A stretch of 57,718 nt of DNA from an uncultured Clostridia bacterium (GTDB taxonomy: Bacteria > Bacillota > Clostridia > Oscillospirales > Oscillospiraceae), in contig CAKNRQ010000009.1 in NCBI GenBank assembly GCA_930990965.1, positions 1-57,718 of the forward strand. The letters are read 5' to 3'. Position 1 is the stretch's first letter. Every line of letters begins with the position of its first letter. Positions 1-7,928 of the stretch are shown here, in pieces. Position numbers and translations under genes: made by a program. The notes under the pieces were generated by a model. That model saw nothing but the letters and a program-made list of their open reading frames with translations, had not been told where the DNA came from and made no database searches.

Positions 1-781
1 TCTTTTCCTCACCCATGATGACGCGCATCATATCGAGGGTCAGATGCCCCTCCTGACTGTATTTCTTGAGCCGCTGGGCTTGGGAAAGGGAAGGGGTAGC
101 CTGTTCGCTGTCCATCGCGTCCAGCAGGTCTACCTGTTCCTCTTTTTTAAGAAAGGACAGCTCATAGGCAGGGTTCAGGGCGATCTTCTTTTCATCCACC
201 ATATCCATCAATTCAGGAATCAGCTCTGTCAGACGGATAAATCTCTTAATCTGTGATTTGCTATCTGGACTGTTCTCCGCGATTTTTTCTGCCGCAGTCA
301 ACTTCGGCCCAACTTGGGCCGAAGTTAAATCCGTCCTGGCTCCTTGGTGCTTAATGGCATCTAGCTTCATTTTATAAGCAAATGCTCTTTCGCTTGGAAG
401 AAGGCTTTCTCGCTGCAAGTTGCTGTCAACCATAATAATCGTGGCGGCATCATCATCCAAATCCCGAACAATGACCGGCATAGTCTCCTTTTCTGCCAGC
501 TCACTGGCTCTGTGCCGCCTGTGTCCGGCTACCAGCTCATAGCCACCCTCCGGGTCCGGTCGGGCAATGGCCGGAACCAGAACGCCATACTGCTTGATAC
601 TGTCAGCGGTCTCCATCATTGCTTCGTCATCCTTGACTTTGAATGGGTGGTTCTTGAACGGATGCAGTTCAGACAACGGAATTTCCTGAATCTTTTCCAG
701 CTTTGCATCCTGGCGGCCTTCTTCGGTGGAAAACAGATCATCTACCGAGGCCAGCTCTATTTTTTTCGCGCTGCTTTTCAA
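1..781 (-). CDS. parB: ParB/Spo0J-family partition protein, 3' end outside window
   Basis: DNA-binding partner of ParA in segregation or stabilisation of a replicon or integrated element. The first 260 residues are visible and no stop is met before the window edge. The ParB N-terminal domain shows GHRRHRASELAE and DSNLQRE, and a helix-turn-helix-type KorB region follows (TAAEKIAENSPDSKSQIKRF). The start is taken as TTG at 781, because GGAGG lies nine bases upstream (791-795) and the sequence aligns from there; no ATG is available. It overlaps the end of parA by 44 bases, so the two are translationally coupled. Base composition is clearly lower in GC than the chromosomal genes to the right, fitting a mobile-element origin. 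Confidence 0.87.
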   Translation of the reverse strand, partial: MKSSAKKIELASVDDLFSTEEGRQDAKLEKIQEIPLSELHPFKNHPFKVKDDEAMMETADSIKQYGVLVPAIARPDPEGGYELVAGHRRHRASELAEKETMPVIVRDLDDDAATIIMVDSNLQRESLLPSERAFAYKMKLDAIKHQGARTDLTSAQVGPKLTAAEKIAENSPDSKSQIKRFIRLTELIPELMDMVDEKKIALNPAYELSFLKKEEQVDLLDAMDSEQATPSLSQAQRLKKYSQEGHLTLDMMRVIMGEEK

Positions 782-1558
782 GTTTCAACACCTCCTTCGT
801 CAGATTTTTGTAGCCCTCTGCCACCTTGCCGCCGGGGTCATGGGCAAAAATGCTTTTTCCCTCTGCGCTGATTTCCTTTGCCCGGACAGAATGGGGAATC
901 TCTGTGCCGAATACTTTGATCTTGCTGCCATAGGTCTCTCGCAAAAGTGCGGAGATCTCTTTGGCAAAGTTGGTTCGGCTGTCAACCATCGTCAGCAGGA
1001 TACCTCTATCTGGAGCTTGGGGTTGATCTGCCGCTTTACCTTGTTTACCGTGGAGAGCAGCTGTTCCAGCCCTTTGGCGGACAGATACTCCGCCTGAACG
1101 GGAATTATGATCCTGTTCGCAGCGGCCAGCGCATTGACTGTGAGCATCCCCAGGGAGGGCTGGCAGTCGATGAGAATATGGGAGTATTGCCCCTTCAGCG
1201 TGTCCAGATATTGCCGCAAGATAGTCTCACGGCTCATGGCATTTACCAGGGATACCTCCATACCGGATAACTGGATGTCCGCAGGCATCAGGTCTACACC
1301 CTCTGGGTGGTGCAGGATACCCTCGCCGGGACGAAGCGGCTCATCCATCAAGATACGCCCCATAGCGTCCGACAGCGTAAAGGGCAGCTTGTCCGGCTGA
1401 GGATTGCCCAGGCTGATCGTCAGGCTACCTTGCGGGTCTCCGTCGATCAGCAGGACTTTCTTTCCAGCCTGCGCCAAACCGATTCCAAGATTGGCACAGG
1501 TAGTGGTTTTGCCAACGCCGCCCTTCTGGTTGGCAATGGCAATGATTTGCGTGTTCAT
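738..1558 (-). pseudogene. parA: ParA-family ATPase broken by a one-base deletion
   Basis: ParA/Soj/MinD-type ATPase. The first part starts at ATG 1558 (GAGGTG at 1565-1570) and has the deviant Walker A motif NQKGGVGKTTT, DGDPQGS and ILIDCQPSLGMLT. It reads IEVSC and stops at TGA 992-994. The rest of the protein (MVDSRTNFAKEIS to GLGR, stop at 738) is open in another frame from about 1003. Adding one G in the GAG-GT stretch near 1003 restores IEGILLTMVDSRTN, the usual family sequence at this point, giving about 273 residues. Either a real frameshift has inactivated the element's partition ATPase or it is a sequencing error. A start upstream at 1621 is in frame but has no ribosome site. Confidence 0.85.
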
Positions 1559-1601
1559 TGACTTCACCTCATTTCTAATTGTTGCTGTTGCTTCTGGAAA
1601 T

Positions 1602-1649
1602 AGAAAAAGCCGCCACTCCAAAATAAAAAGTGAAGTGACGGCTCTTTCT
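1602..1649 (-). terminator. Hairpin in the parA leader
   Basis: Arms 1602-1617 and 1634-1649 pair over 16 positions. Two positions do not pair on the plus strand but form G-U pairs in minus-strand RNA, so the structure belongs to the transcript that leads into parA. The U-rich flank suggests a weak terminator or attenuator. Confidence 0.5.
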
Positions 1650-1676
1650 ATCGCCGGAATACGAGTTCCTGAAATG

Positions 1677-1709
1677 AAAAAAGCACCCAGTCATTTTATA
1701 CTGAGTGCT
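1677..1709 (-). terminator. Rho-independent terminator upstream of parA
   Basis: Ten-base arms 1682-1691 and 1700-1709 with an eight-base loop are followed on the minus strand by six U residues (1682-1677). The single non-Watson-Crick position is a G-U pair only in minus-strand RNA. It would stop read-through from rpsI into the element, or attenuate a leader of parA. Confidence 0.65.
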
Positions 1710-1815
1710 ATATCAAATTCATATTCAATTATTCAAATTAGGTCAAACTATGTCAAACTGCCACAGCCCAAAACGAGGGAAAGGAGGGACGAAAAACACC
1801 CCCAAAATCGGCTCT

Positions 1816-1890
1816 CGGTTGTCCTATAATTTAACCACTAACCCCTTTTTTTACCCCCATTTTTGCCGGTTGTCCTATATTTAACCACTA
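1816..1890. repeat. Two direct repeats of 24-25 bases
   Basis: The unit CGGTTGTCCTATA(A)TTTAACCACTA occurs at 1816-1840 and 1867-1890, 51 bases apart, with one extra A in the first copy. A further GGCTCTCG word occurs near 1810 and 1905. Possible roles are a ParB/parS-like centromere, initiator iterons, or recombinase arm sites. The sequence alone does not decide. Confidence 0.6.
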
Positions 1891-1959
1891 AAAATTGGGT
1901 GAAAGCGGCTCTCGATTTGCCAAATTTGGTCAAACCATATCAGCCCGTTTAGATACAGT

Positions 1960-1993
1960 AAAACCCCGGAAAACCTTGATTTTCCGGGGTTTT
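1960..1993 (-). terminator. Terminator after rpsI
   Basis: A perfect 14-base stem (AAAACCCCGGAAAA and its complement) has a six-base loop and a T run on either side, so it can work in both directions. It lies 32 bases past the rpsI stop codon. Confidence 0.85.
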
Positions 1994-2024
1994 TGAACCA
2001 TTTTGATACGGTTTGAACAGCAGA

Positions 2025-2435
2025 TTATCTCTTGCTGAACTGAGGTGCACGACGTGCTGCCTTGAGACCGTATTTTTTACGCTCTTTCATCCTCGGGTCG
2101 CGGGTCAGGTAACCGGCGGCCTTCAGCGGGGCGCGGAAGCTCTCATCGACGGCGAGGAGAGCGCGAGCAATGCCGTGACGGATGGCGCCGGCCTGGCCGG
2201 TGACGCCGCCGCCGGTGACGGTGGCCTCGATGTCAACCTTGCCGACGGTGCCGGTGGTGACCAGGGGCTGACGGACGATGAGCTTCAGGGTCTCGAGGCC
2301 GAAGTAATCGTCGATGTCACGGCCGTTGATGGTGATAGTGCCGTTGCCGTCCGGGAAGAGGTGGACACGGGCGACGGAGGACTTCCTGCGGCCGGTGCCG
2401 TACATGTACGCTTTCTTGCTCTTATAGGTAGCCAT
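2025..2435 (-). CDS. rpsI: 30S ribosomal protein S9
   Basis: Component of the small ribosomal subunit whose C-terminal tail reaches the P-site tRNA. The 136-residue protein has the family features: [13 protein letters not shown] near the start, [19 protein letters not shown] in the centre, and the basic tail ending APQFSKR. GGGAGGTAA precedes ATG 2435. It follows rplM by 15 bases in the usual rplM-rpsI operon. The gene's 3' end abuts the parAB element, and 3' ends of conserved genes, ribosomal ones included, are known insertion targets of integrative elements. Confidence 0.98.
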   Translation of the reverse strand: MATYKSKKAYMYGTGRRKSSVARVHLFPDGNGTITINGRDIDDYFGLETLKLIVRQPLVTTGTVGKVDIEATVTGGGVTGQAGAIRHGIARALLAVDESFRAPLKAAGYLTRDPRMKERKKYGLKAARRAPQFSKR

Positions 2436-2450
2436 TATACTTTACCTCCC

Positions 2451-2879
2451 TTAGCGGTCCCAGACTTCGGGCTTCTGGGCGGCGTGAGTGTGCTCAGCGC
2501 CGCGGAAAACGCGCAGGCGGGTGAGCTGCCAGTTGGCGATGGTGTTCTTCTGCAGCATGCCGCGGACGGCGAGCTTCATGGCCAGCTCGGGCTTCTGCTT
2601 CATGAGACGGTCGTAACGGGTCTCCTTCAGTCCGCCGGGGTAGCCGGAGTGACGGCGGTAGTACTTCTGCTCGAGCTTCTTGCCGGTGAGGACGGCCTTC
2701 TCGGCGTTGATGACGATGACATAGTCGCCGCAGTCAACGTGCGGGGTGTAATCGACCTTGAGCTTGCCGCGGAGCAGGTCGGCCGCGAGAGCGGCGGTCT
2801 TGCCCAGAGGCTTGCCGGCAGCGTCTATGACATACCACTTGCGGACGATGTCGTCCTTCTTGAGCATGGTAGTGGACAT
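2451..2879 (-). CDS. rplM: 50S ribosomal protein L13
   Basis: Early-assembling large-subunit protein. The 142-residue form starting [10 protein letters not shown] is chosen: GGAGG at 2888-2892 lies eight bases from ATG 2879, whereas the in-frame ATG at 2894 overlaps that ribosome site. Family motifs are [28 protein letters not shown] and the block [13 protein letters not shown]. It is first in the rplM-rpsI operon with a near-consensus promoter upstream. Confidence 0.97.
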   Translation of the reverse strand: MSTTMLKKDDIVRKWYVIDAAGKPLGKTAALAADLLRGKLKVDYTPHVDCGDYVIVINAEKAVLTGKKLEQKYYRRHSGYPGGLKETRYDRLMKQKPELAMKLAVRGMLQKNTIANWQLTRLRVFRGAEHTHAAQKPEVWDR

Positions 2880-2999
2880 TTCGTGTGCCTCCAATTATAT
2901 AGATAATTTCTTTGACAAATACAGCGCCGGCACGTAAAATACCCACATACGCCGCGTGCCGCGCCTTATTTTTATACCACTGTGGCGCGGCTATGTCAA
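2880..2999 (-). promoter_or_regulatory. rplM promoter and structured leader
   Basis: TTGACA (2994-2999), a 17-base spacer and TATAAA (2971-2976) form a near-perfect sigma-A promoter on the minus strand. The leader of about 85 bases contains a GC-rich hairpin built on CGGCACG and CGTGCCG with a bulge. An L13 autoregulatory leader exists in other Firmicutes; calling this one the same is inference from position and shape. Confidence 0.7.
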
Positions 3000-3100
3000 C
3001 TGTATTTTTAGTTTTACCGGGGATATCTCTTTAATACTCGATTATACTCCTGTATTCTCGCGTATCCTCATTTTCAACTTTCAAATTTTCAGGTGATTAT

Positions 3101-3820
3101 ATGGACTTAAACCGTTTTACGGGTTTTGTGCGCCGCTGCGCTGACGACTACGGCATGCTCCAGCCCGGCGACCGCGTGGCCGTCGGGGTATCCGGCGGCA
3201 AGGACTCGATGGCGCTGTTAGCTTCGCTCGCGCACCTCAGGCGTTACCACCCCTCGCACTTCGAGCTCGAGGCCATAACGATAGCTATGGGTTTTCCGGA
3301 CATGGACTTCACGCCTGTGGCTGAGTGGTGCGCCGCGCACGAGTTGCCCTATACCATTATAAATAGCGACATACGCGAGATTGTCTTTGACGTAAGGCAG
3401 GAGGAGAACCCCTGCTCGCTCTGCTCGAAGCTGCGCCGCGGCGCGCTCAACGACGCCATTAAGGCCCGGGGCTGCAACAAGCTCGCGCTCGGCCACCACT
3501 TCGACGACGCGGTGGAGACCTTTCTCATGAACCTGCTCTTTACGGGGCAGCTCTCCTGCTTCAAGCCGAGTACATACATGTCCCGAGCGGACGTCACGCA
3601 GATACGTCCCATGCTGTACATAGGAGAGGGGACAATCGCTTCTTTTGTGTGCGAGATGGGCCTGCCCATTGTGTCCACTACCTGCCCCGAGGACAAGCAA
3701 TCCAAGCGCGAGGAGATAAAGAGCCTCATAAAGCGGCTCTCGGCCGAATACCCGGACTTGAAGGACAAGGTCTTCGGCGCCATGCAGCGCCTGCCGCTGG
3801 ACGGCTGGGGGAAGGTGTGA
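3101..3820 (+). CDS. ttcA: TtcA-family tRNA 2-thiolation enzyme
   Basis: ATP-dependent PP-loop enzyme of the TtcA/TtuA group, which moves sulfur onto a tRNA base using an Fe-S cluster. The PP-loop is SGGKDS (residues 31-36). Cluster-type cysteines are C105 and C108 (PCSLCSK) and C195 (TTCPEDK), and GHHFDDAVET is a further family motif. At 239 residues it is near normal length. The stop is one base ahead of the next ATG, so it leads a tight run of four genes. The native target (2-thiocytidine in enteric bacteria) is not certain here. Confidence 0.85.
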   Translation: MDLNRFTGFVRRCADDYGMLQPGDRVAVGVSGGKDSMALLASLAHLRRYHPSHFELEAITIAMGFPDMDFTPVAEWCAAHELPYTIINSDIREIVFDVRQEENPCSLCSKLRRGALNDAIKARGCNKLALGHHFDDAVETFLMNLLFTGQLSCFKPSTYMSRADVTQIRPMLYIGEGTIASFVCEMGLPIVSTTCPEDKQSKREEIKSLIKRLSAEYPDLKDKVFGAMQRLPLDGWGKV

Positions 3821-3821
3821 G

Positions 3822-4355
3822 ATGCCGCAGTACGTTGTGGTGAGTGAATATGACCCGGCCTGGCCGGAGCAGTTCGAGCTCGAAGCTGGGCTCATACGGC
3901 GCGCGCTGAGAGATAACTGCCTCGAAATTTATCACATTGGTAGCACATCCGTGCCAGGTCTCGCGGCCAAGCCGATAATCATGCCCGTCGTGCGCTCGCT
4001 GGACGGCGTGGACGAAGCCAGCGACGCCCTGGAAGCACTTGGCTACGAGTATCTGGGCGAGTTCGGCATACCCGGCCGCCGCTATCTGAGAAAGGGCGGC
4101 GACGAGCGCACGCACCAGGTGCATATATTTGCCCAGGGCGACGCGGCCAATATAACCCGGCACCTGGCGTTCAGGGACTATCTGCGCGCGCACCCGGCGG
4201 CGCGTGAGGAGTACGCAGCGCTAAAGCGGGCATTGGCAGAGCGGTATCCGTATGATATAGAGAGCTACTGCGACGGCAAGGATGCGTTCGTAAAAAGGTG
4301 TGAGCGCGAGGCCGTGGCGTGGTGTGCGGAGAGGGAAAAATGGAGTACGAAGTAA
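3822..4355 (+). CDS. GrpB (UPF0157) nucleotidyltransferase-fold protein
   Basis: The family is a small nucleotidyltransferase-fold protein of unclear role, often beside CoaE in other bacteria. The 177-residue protein has YHIGSTSVPGLAAKPII (residues 37-53), the family signature. In typical members the next residue is the catalytic-type Asp (KPIID); here it is Met54 (KPIIMPVV), so catalysis by the standard mechanism may be lost. TRHLAFRDYLR and ERYPYDIESYCDGKDAFV are further family blocks. It overlaps the next gene by 16 bases. Confidence 0.85.
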   Translation: MPQYVVVSEYDPAWPEQFELEAGLIRRALRDNCLEIYHIGSTSVPGLAAKPIIMPVVRSLDGVDEASDALEALGYEYLGEFGIPGRRYLRKGGDERTHQVHIFAQGDAANITRHLAFRDYLRAHPAAREEYAALKRALAERYPYDIESYCDGKDAFVKRCEREAVAWCAEREKWSTK

Positions 4356-4963
4356 TAGATATGGCATCATGGCCGCACCGGGAGTACTTTGAGCACTATT
4401 TGAATACTGTGCCCTGTACTTACAGCATGACGGTCAAGCTGGATATAACCAACCTGCGACGGAAGAAGGCAAAGCTCTACCCGGCCCTGCTGTGGCTGCT
4501 GACGGGCGCCGTCGACCGGCACGAGCAGTTTAGAATGGCGTTCAGGCCTGGCGGGGAGCTCGTACGGTACGCGCACATGGAGCCGAGCTACACCGTGTTC
4601 CACAAAGAGACGCACACCTTCTCAAACCTATGGACGGAGTACTCCGCGGACTACTCAGAGTTCCAACGCAGATATGAGGAGGATCTGAGGCGTTACGGGG
4701 AGATAGAGGCTTTCACGGCCAAACCGGACGTGCCGGAGAACTGTTTCACTGTGTCTATGCTGCCATGGGCGAGTTTTGAGGGCTTCAACCTGAACACTAT
4801 GGGCTTCCGTTACCTGATACCCATTTTTACGCTTGGCAAGTACTCTGAGGACGGAGAGCGCGTCTGTATGCCCCTGGCGGTGCAGGTTCACCACTCAGTG
4901 TGCGACGGGTATCACACCTGCGCGTTTGTGGACGACCTGCAGGACAGTATCGAGCACTTTTAA
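4340..4963 (+). CDS. Type A chloramphenicol acetyltransferase-like protein
   Basis: Acetyl-CoA-dependent O-acetyltransferase of the CAT family. The catalytic HHSVCDG motif is at residues 184-190 of 207 (family HHxxxDG), and MGFRYLIPIFTLGKY and YTVFHKETHTFS match the CAT core. The start at ATG 4340 is preceded by GAGAGGG; an upstream in-frame GTG/ATG at 4319 lies inside grpB and is less likely. It sits in a chromosomal operon with no mobile-element signs, so it may acetylate another hydroxylated compound rather than confer high chloramphenicol resistance. Confidence 0.85.
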   Translation: MEYEVIDMASWPHREYFEHYLNTVPCTYSMTVKLDITNLRRKKAKLYPALLWLLTGAVDRHEQFRMAFRPGGELVRYAHMEPSYTVFHKETHTFSNLWTEYSADYSEFQRRYEEDLRRYGEIEAFTAKPDVPENCFTVSMLPWASFEGFNLNTMGFRYLIPIFTLGKYSEDGERVCMPLAVQVHHSVCDGYHTCAFVDDLQDSIEHF

Positions 4964-4999
4964 GACAGATACGGCTGGATTTCAGATGTGGTGAATACA

Positions 5000-5761
5000 A
5001 TGGAAGATTGGTTTACAATAGATGCCGTCAGCAGTGATACGCATATAATAAGCGAATACAGGCACTGGGAAGAGACGCACTGCTATTTGCTTGAGGGCAA
5101 AGAGCGCAGCCTGCTGATAGATACCGGACTGGGAATCTGCGACATAGGGGAGCCGGTGTCGGCGCTGACGGCAAAGCCCGTTACCGCCGTAGCAACGCAC
5201 ATACATTGGGACCATATCGGTGGCCACAAGTATTATCCTGATTTTTATGCGCATTCGGAGGAACTGGACTGGCTTTCAGGAGGGTTCCCGCTCCCGATAG
5301 AGACGATACGCGACATGGTGGCAGACCGTTGCGAGCTGCCGGAGGGCTTCGATGTGAGCCGGTATGAGTTCTTCCAGGGCGTGCCGTCACGTGTGCTCTC
5401 GGACGGAGACATTATAGAGCTCGGCGGGAGGCAAATCGAGGTGCTTCACACGCCCGGACACTCCCCGGGGCACATGTGTTTCTTTGAACGATCAAGGGGC
5501 TGGGTGTTCACTGGCGATTTGGTCTATAAGGGCATGTTGCTGGCATACTACCCATCGACGGACCCGGAAGCATACCTCAAATCACTGGAAAAGGTGGCTG
5601 TATTGCCAGTGACAAGGGTTTTCCCGGCACACCACGCGCTGGATGTACAGCCCGGACTGCTTGCGGAGATGCGGGATGCGTTCCGCGAACTGAAGTCAGA
5701 TGGCAGGCTGCATCACGGCAGCGGCGTACAGGACTATGGAGAATGGTCTGTCTGGCTGTGA
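5000..5761 (+). CDS. Metallo-beta-lactamase-fold hydrolase
   Basis: Di-metal hydrolase of the MBL superfamily (glyoxalase II/ArsR-associated type rather than a true beta-lactamase). The metal motif THIHWDHIGGH gives H67, H69, D71 and H72; HTPGHSPGH and FTGDLVYKG supply the remaining ligands, and FPAHH the last histidine. The length is 253 residues from ATG 5000; GTG 4988 is an alternative in-frame start. Neither has a strong ribosome site. It is probably the last gene of the ttcA-GrpB-CAT run. The substrate cannot be told from sequence. Confidence 0.82.
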   Translation: MEDWFTIDAVSSDTHIISEYRHWEETHCYLLEGKERSLLIDTGLGICDIGEPVSALTAKPVTAVATHIHWDHIGGHKYYPDFYAHSEELDWLSGGFPLPIETIRDMVADRCELPEGFDVSRYEFFQGVPSRVLSDGDIIELGGRQIEVLHTPGHSPGHMCFFERSRGWVFTGDLVYKGMLLAYYPSTDPEAYLKSLEKVAVLPVTRVFPAHHALDVQPGLLAEMRDAFRELKSDGRLHHGSGVQDYGEWSVWL

Positions 5762-5833
5762 ACGCGGAGTCTGACATGTTCCGCGCCGGGGACGCGCTAT
5801 AATGGCCCGGCCTTTTGAAAGGAGGGCTGTCTT

Positions 5834-6415
5834 ATGAAAAAAGCGGCGTGTTTTGTCGCGGGATTTTCGCTGGCTGTGTGCCTGGCATCGCCTGCCGGGG
5901 CGGTGTGGGACGCAGATTACGGTGAGAGCATGATTGAATGCGCGCTCGCCGGCGACCGTGAACGGGGACTGCTCTACGAGCGGCTGCGCAACGCCAAAAT
6001 AGACGCGCTCGAACTCGAGGCGCAGCATATAAAATACGACGATTTGGTGCTGCTGGCCCAGGTGATACACACCGAGGCCGGCAGCTCCTGGCTTCCGGAC
6101 GAGTGGAGGCTGGCGGTGGGCGAGGTGGTGTTAAACCGCGTGGCCAGTCCAGAGTTTCCCAATACGCTCGAGGAAGTAGTCTTCCAGCCGGGGCAGTATT
6201 CGGCCGCGGACAGGGGCTGGTTTGAAGCGCTCATACCTTTCAGGAGCTGCCTCGAGGCCGCGCTCCGGCTCCTAAACGGCGAGCGGGTTTTGAACGATGT
6301 CTCGGTTGTTTTCCAGTCCGGCGGCAAGCAGGGCAGCGGAGTGGCGCTCGAGCTCACGGACAGAGTGTACGGCAGTACGTATTTTTGCTATACAAACCAT
6401 CCGGAACTGTATTGA
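5834..6415 (+). CDS. Secreted SleB-like cell-wall hydrolase
   Basis: Peptidoglycan hydrolase of the Hydrolase_2/SleB group (lytic transglycosylase or cortex-lytic type). The N-terminal signal peptide has a hydrophobic core followed by a cleavage-like SPAGAVW. The catalytic domain (about residues 70-193) shows LLAQVIHTEAGSS with the family glutamate, VGEVVLNRV, and QPGQYSA. AAAGGAGGG precedes ATG 5834, and TATAAT at 5798-5803 may be its -10 element. A terminator follows. Spore-cortex versus vegetative wall use is undecided. Confidence 0.85.
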   Translation: MKKAACFVAGFSLAVCLASPAGAVWDADYGESMIECALAGDRERGLLYERLRNAKIDALELEAQHIKYDDLVLLAQVIHTEAGSSWLPDEWRLAVGEVVLNRVASPEFPNTLEEVVFQPGQYSAADRGWFEALIPFRSCLEAALRLLNGERVLNDVSVVFQSGGKQGSGVALELTDRVYGSTYFCYTNHPELY

Positions 6416-6421
6416 CACCGA

Positions 6422-6449
6422 CGGAGGCGGCTTCCCGCCTCCGGTTTTT
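6422..6449 (+). terminator. Terminator after the SleB-like gene
   Basis: Nine-base GC-rich arms (CGGAGGCGG and its complement) have a short loop and are followed by five T residues. Confidence 0.85.
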
Positions 6450-6511
6450 GTTGTCAGCACAAGCGCTTTGTGGTAAACTTGTCTCACTCTACAAAGAGAG
6501 GTGTTTAGTAA

Positions 6512-7243
6512 ATGTTTGACCCAAACGGGCCGCTCATGTACGGTATGACGGCTGTTGTCATTCTGTTCGTCATCGCCATGAGCATACGCTTCATAGTAAT
6601 GGCCTGGAAGCGCGCGAAGAAGATAGGTATGGACCCCAAGGTCCTGCGCCGCGTGGCCATCTCCTCGGCCATATTCACCATCGCCCCCGCAGTCAGCATT
6701 CTGCTCGGCGTCATTGCGCTCTCCCGCGCACTGGGCTTCCCGCTGCCCTGGCTGAGACTCTCGGTCATAGGCGCGCTGACCTATGAGACCCCCGCCGCAG
6801 CCAGCGCCGCGAGCGCGATGGGCACCGATCTCTCCAACCTCATCACCGACCCTGTGGTTTTTGCGGCCATAGCCTGGGTTATGACTCTGGGCATCATCCC
6901 CGGCCCAGTGCTGGTGCCGACGATAGGTAAGAAGATTGAAAACGGCGTCATGCGCATTCGCCAGAAGGATGAAAAATGGGGCAGCCTCTTCATGACCGCG
7001 CTCTTCCTCGGCATGATAAGCGCCTTCCTGGGTATGATATTTGCAACGGTAAGTGAGGGCTTGCGCGGCTGGATACCCTGCTTCGTCATGATAGCGTCGG
7101 CGCTCATCATGTGCGTGTGCGCAGTGTTCGTGAAAGTTCTGCACTGGAAGTGGATGGAGGACTACGCCTTGCCCATAAGCATGCTGGGAGGCATGGCGCT
7201 GAGCATACCCATCACCAACCTTGTGAACATGATAGCGGGCTGA
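6512..7243 (+). CDS. DUF5058-type multispanning membrane protein
   Basis: A 243-residue integral membrane protein with about six to seven hydrophobic segments. It resembles the DUF5058 family, which has no assigned function. Small-residue-rich blocks (ETPAAASAASAMG, GIIPGPVLVPTIG) look like permease helices. GAGAGGTG precedes ATG 6512. The gene is 13 bases ahead of a second membrane gene, which overlaps an M20 peptidase gene, so all three are probably made together. A carrier for peptides or amino-acid conjugates feeding the peptidase is inference. Confidence 0.7.
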   Translation: MFDPNGPLMYGMTAVVILFVIAMSIRFIVMAWKRAKKIGMDPKVLRRVAISSAIFTIAPAVSILLGVIALSRALGFPLPWLRLSVIGALTYETPAAASAASAMGTDLSNLITDPVVFAAIAWVMTLGIIPGPVLVPTIGKKIENGVMRIRQKDEKWGSLFMTALFLGMISAFLGMIFATVSEGLRGWIPCFVMIASALIMCVCAVFVKVLHWKWMEDYALPISMLGGMALSIPITNLVNMIAG

Positions 7244-7256
7244 GGAGGGTACAGAC

Positions 7257-7928
7257 ATGAGAAGAGCACAAAAATACGCCGATTTCCGCGACTATGAGCA
7301 CTATGTGGGCCGCTGGTGGATGCTCACCGGCTCGCTGCTGCTCCTGGCAGTGCCCGCGACTATCTGCGTCGTCTACGACGCCTGGCCGCCCATCACTGAC
7401 ATACTGCGCGGTCTCCTGGGCGTCGCGCCCATCTACTGGACCGTTGGTACGATAGAAGTCCTGACCTACGTGCCTATGCTCGGCACCGGCGGCAGCTACC
7501 TCGGCTTCCTCACCGGCAACCTCACGAGCCTAAAAGTGCCGTGCGCACTGAATGCGATGCAGGCCAGCGGTGTCGAGGCCGGTACGGAAGAGGGCGAGCT
7601 TATCTCCACCATAGCCATTGGCGTTTCCAGCCTGGTCACCACGGCAGTCATTGCCATCGGTGTGCTGCTTTTGAGCTCCATACGCGGGTTCATCGAGTCA
7701 CCGATGCTCCAGCCGGCCTTTGACAACATACTGCCTGCGCTCTTCGGGCCGCTCGCGGTGGTGTACGTCTCGAAGAACTGGAAGGTCGCCATGGCCCCGC
7801 TTATTTTCATGGTAGTGCTGTTTATCTGCGTGCCGGCGCTGGCTGACAGCGTGGGCATACTTGTGCCCGTGGGCGCAATCATTGCCATCGTCGCGGCGCG
7901 CATACTCTATAAGAAAGGACTGGTTTGA
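7257..7928 (+). CDS. Multispanning membrane protein, partner of DUF5058
   Basis: A 223-residue protein with about six predicted helices. It has a hydrophilic N terminus (MRRAQKYADFRDYEHYVGRWWM) ahead of the first helix and a glycine-rich stretch, MLGTGGSYLGFLTGNL. AGGAGGG lies upstream of ATG 7257. The stop overlaps the start of the M20 gene by four bases, implying translational coupling. The family is not recognised with certainty. The pairing of two different membrane subunits suggests a heteromeric carrier. Confidence 0.6.
   Translation: MRRAQKYADFRDYEHYVGRWWMLTGSLLLLAVPATICVVYDAWPPITDILRGLLGVAPIYWTVGTIEVLTYVPMLGTGGSYLGFLTGNLTSLKVPCALNAMQASGVEAGTEEGELISTIAIGVSSLVTTAVIAIGVLLLSSIRGFIESPMLQPAFDNILPALFGPLAVVYVSKNWKVAMAPLIFMVVLFICVPALADSVGILVPVGAIIAIVAARILYKKGLV

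Larger units (their letters stand above)
1559..2024. other. Non-coding terminal region of the mobile element, next to rpsI
   Basis: This 466-base stretch holds no convincing gene. It contains the two hairpins, the direct repeats, several GTCAAAC-type words (near 1742, 1752 and 1929) and an imperfect inverted pair around 1930 and 2004 (ATGGTTTGACC / ATACGGTTTGAAC), followed by a strong hairpin beside rpsI. The arrangement looks like the end of an integrated element with recombinase arm sites. The exact att core cannot be defined from one junction. Confidence 0.45.

Noticed and set aside
4340-4963. Mobile antibiotic-resistance gene
   Set aside because: The CAT-like gene overlaps a chromosomal neighbour, has host-like composition and no transposon or integron features nearby.
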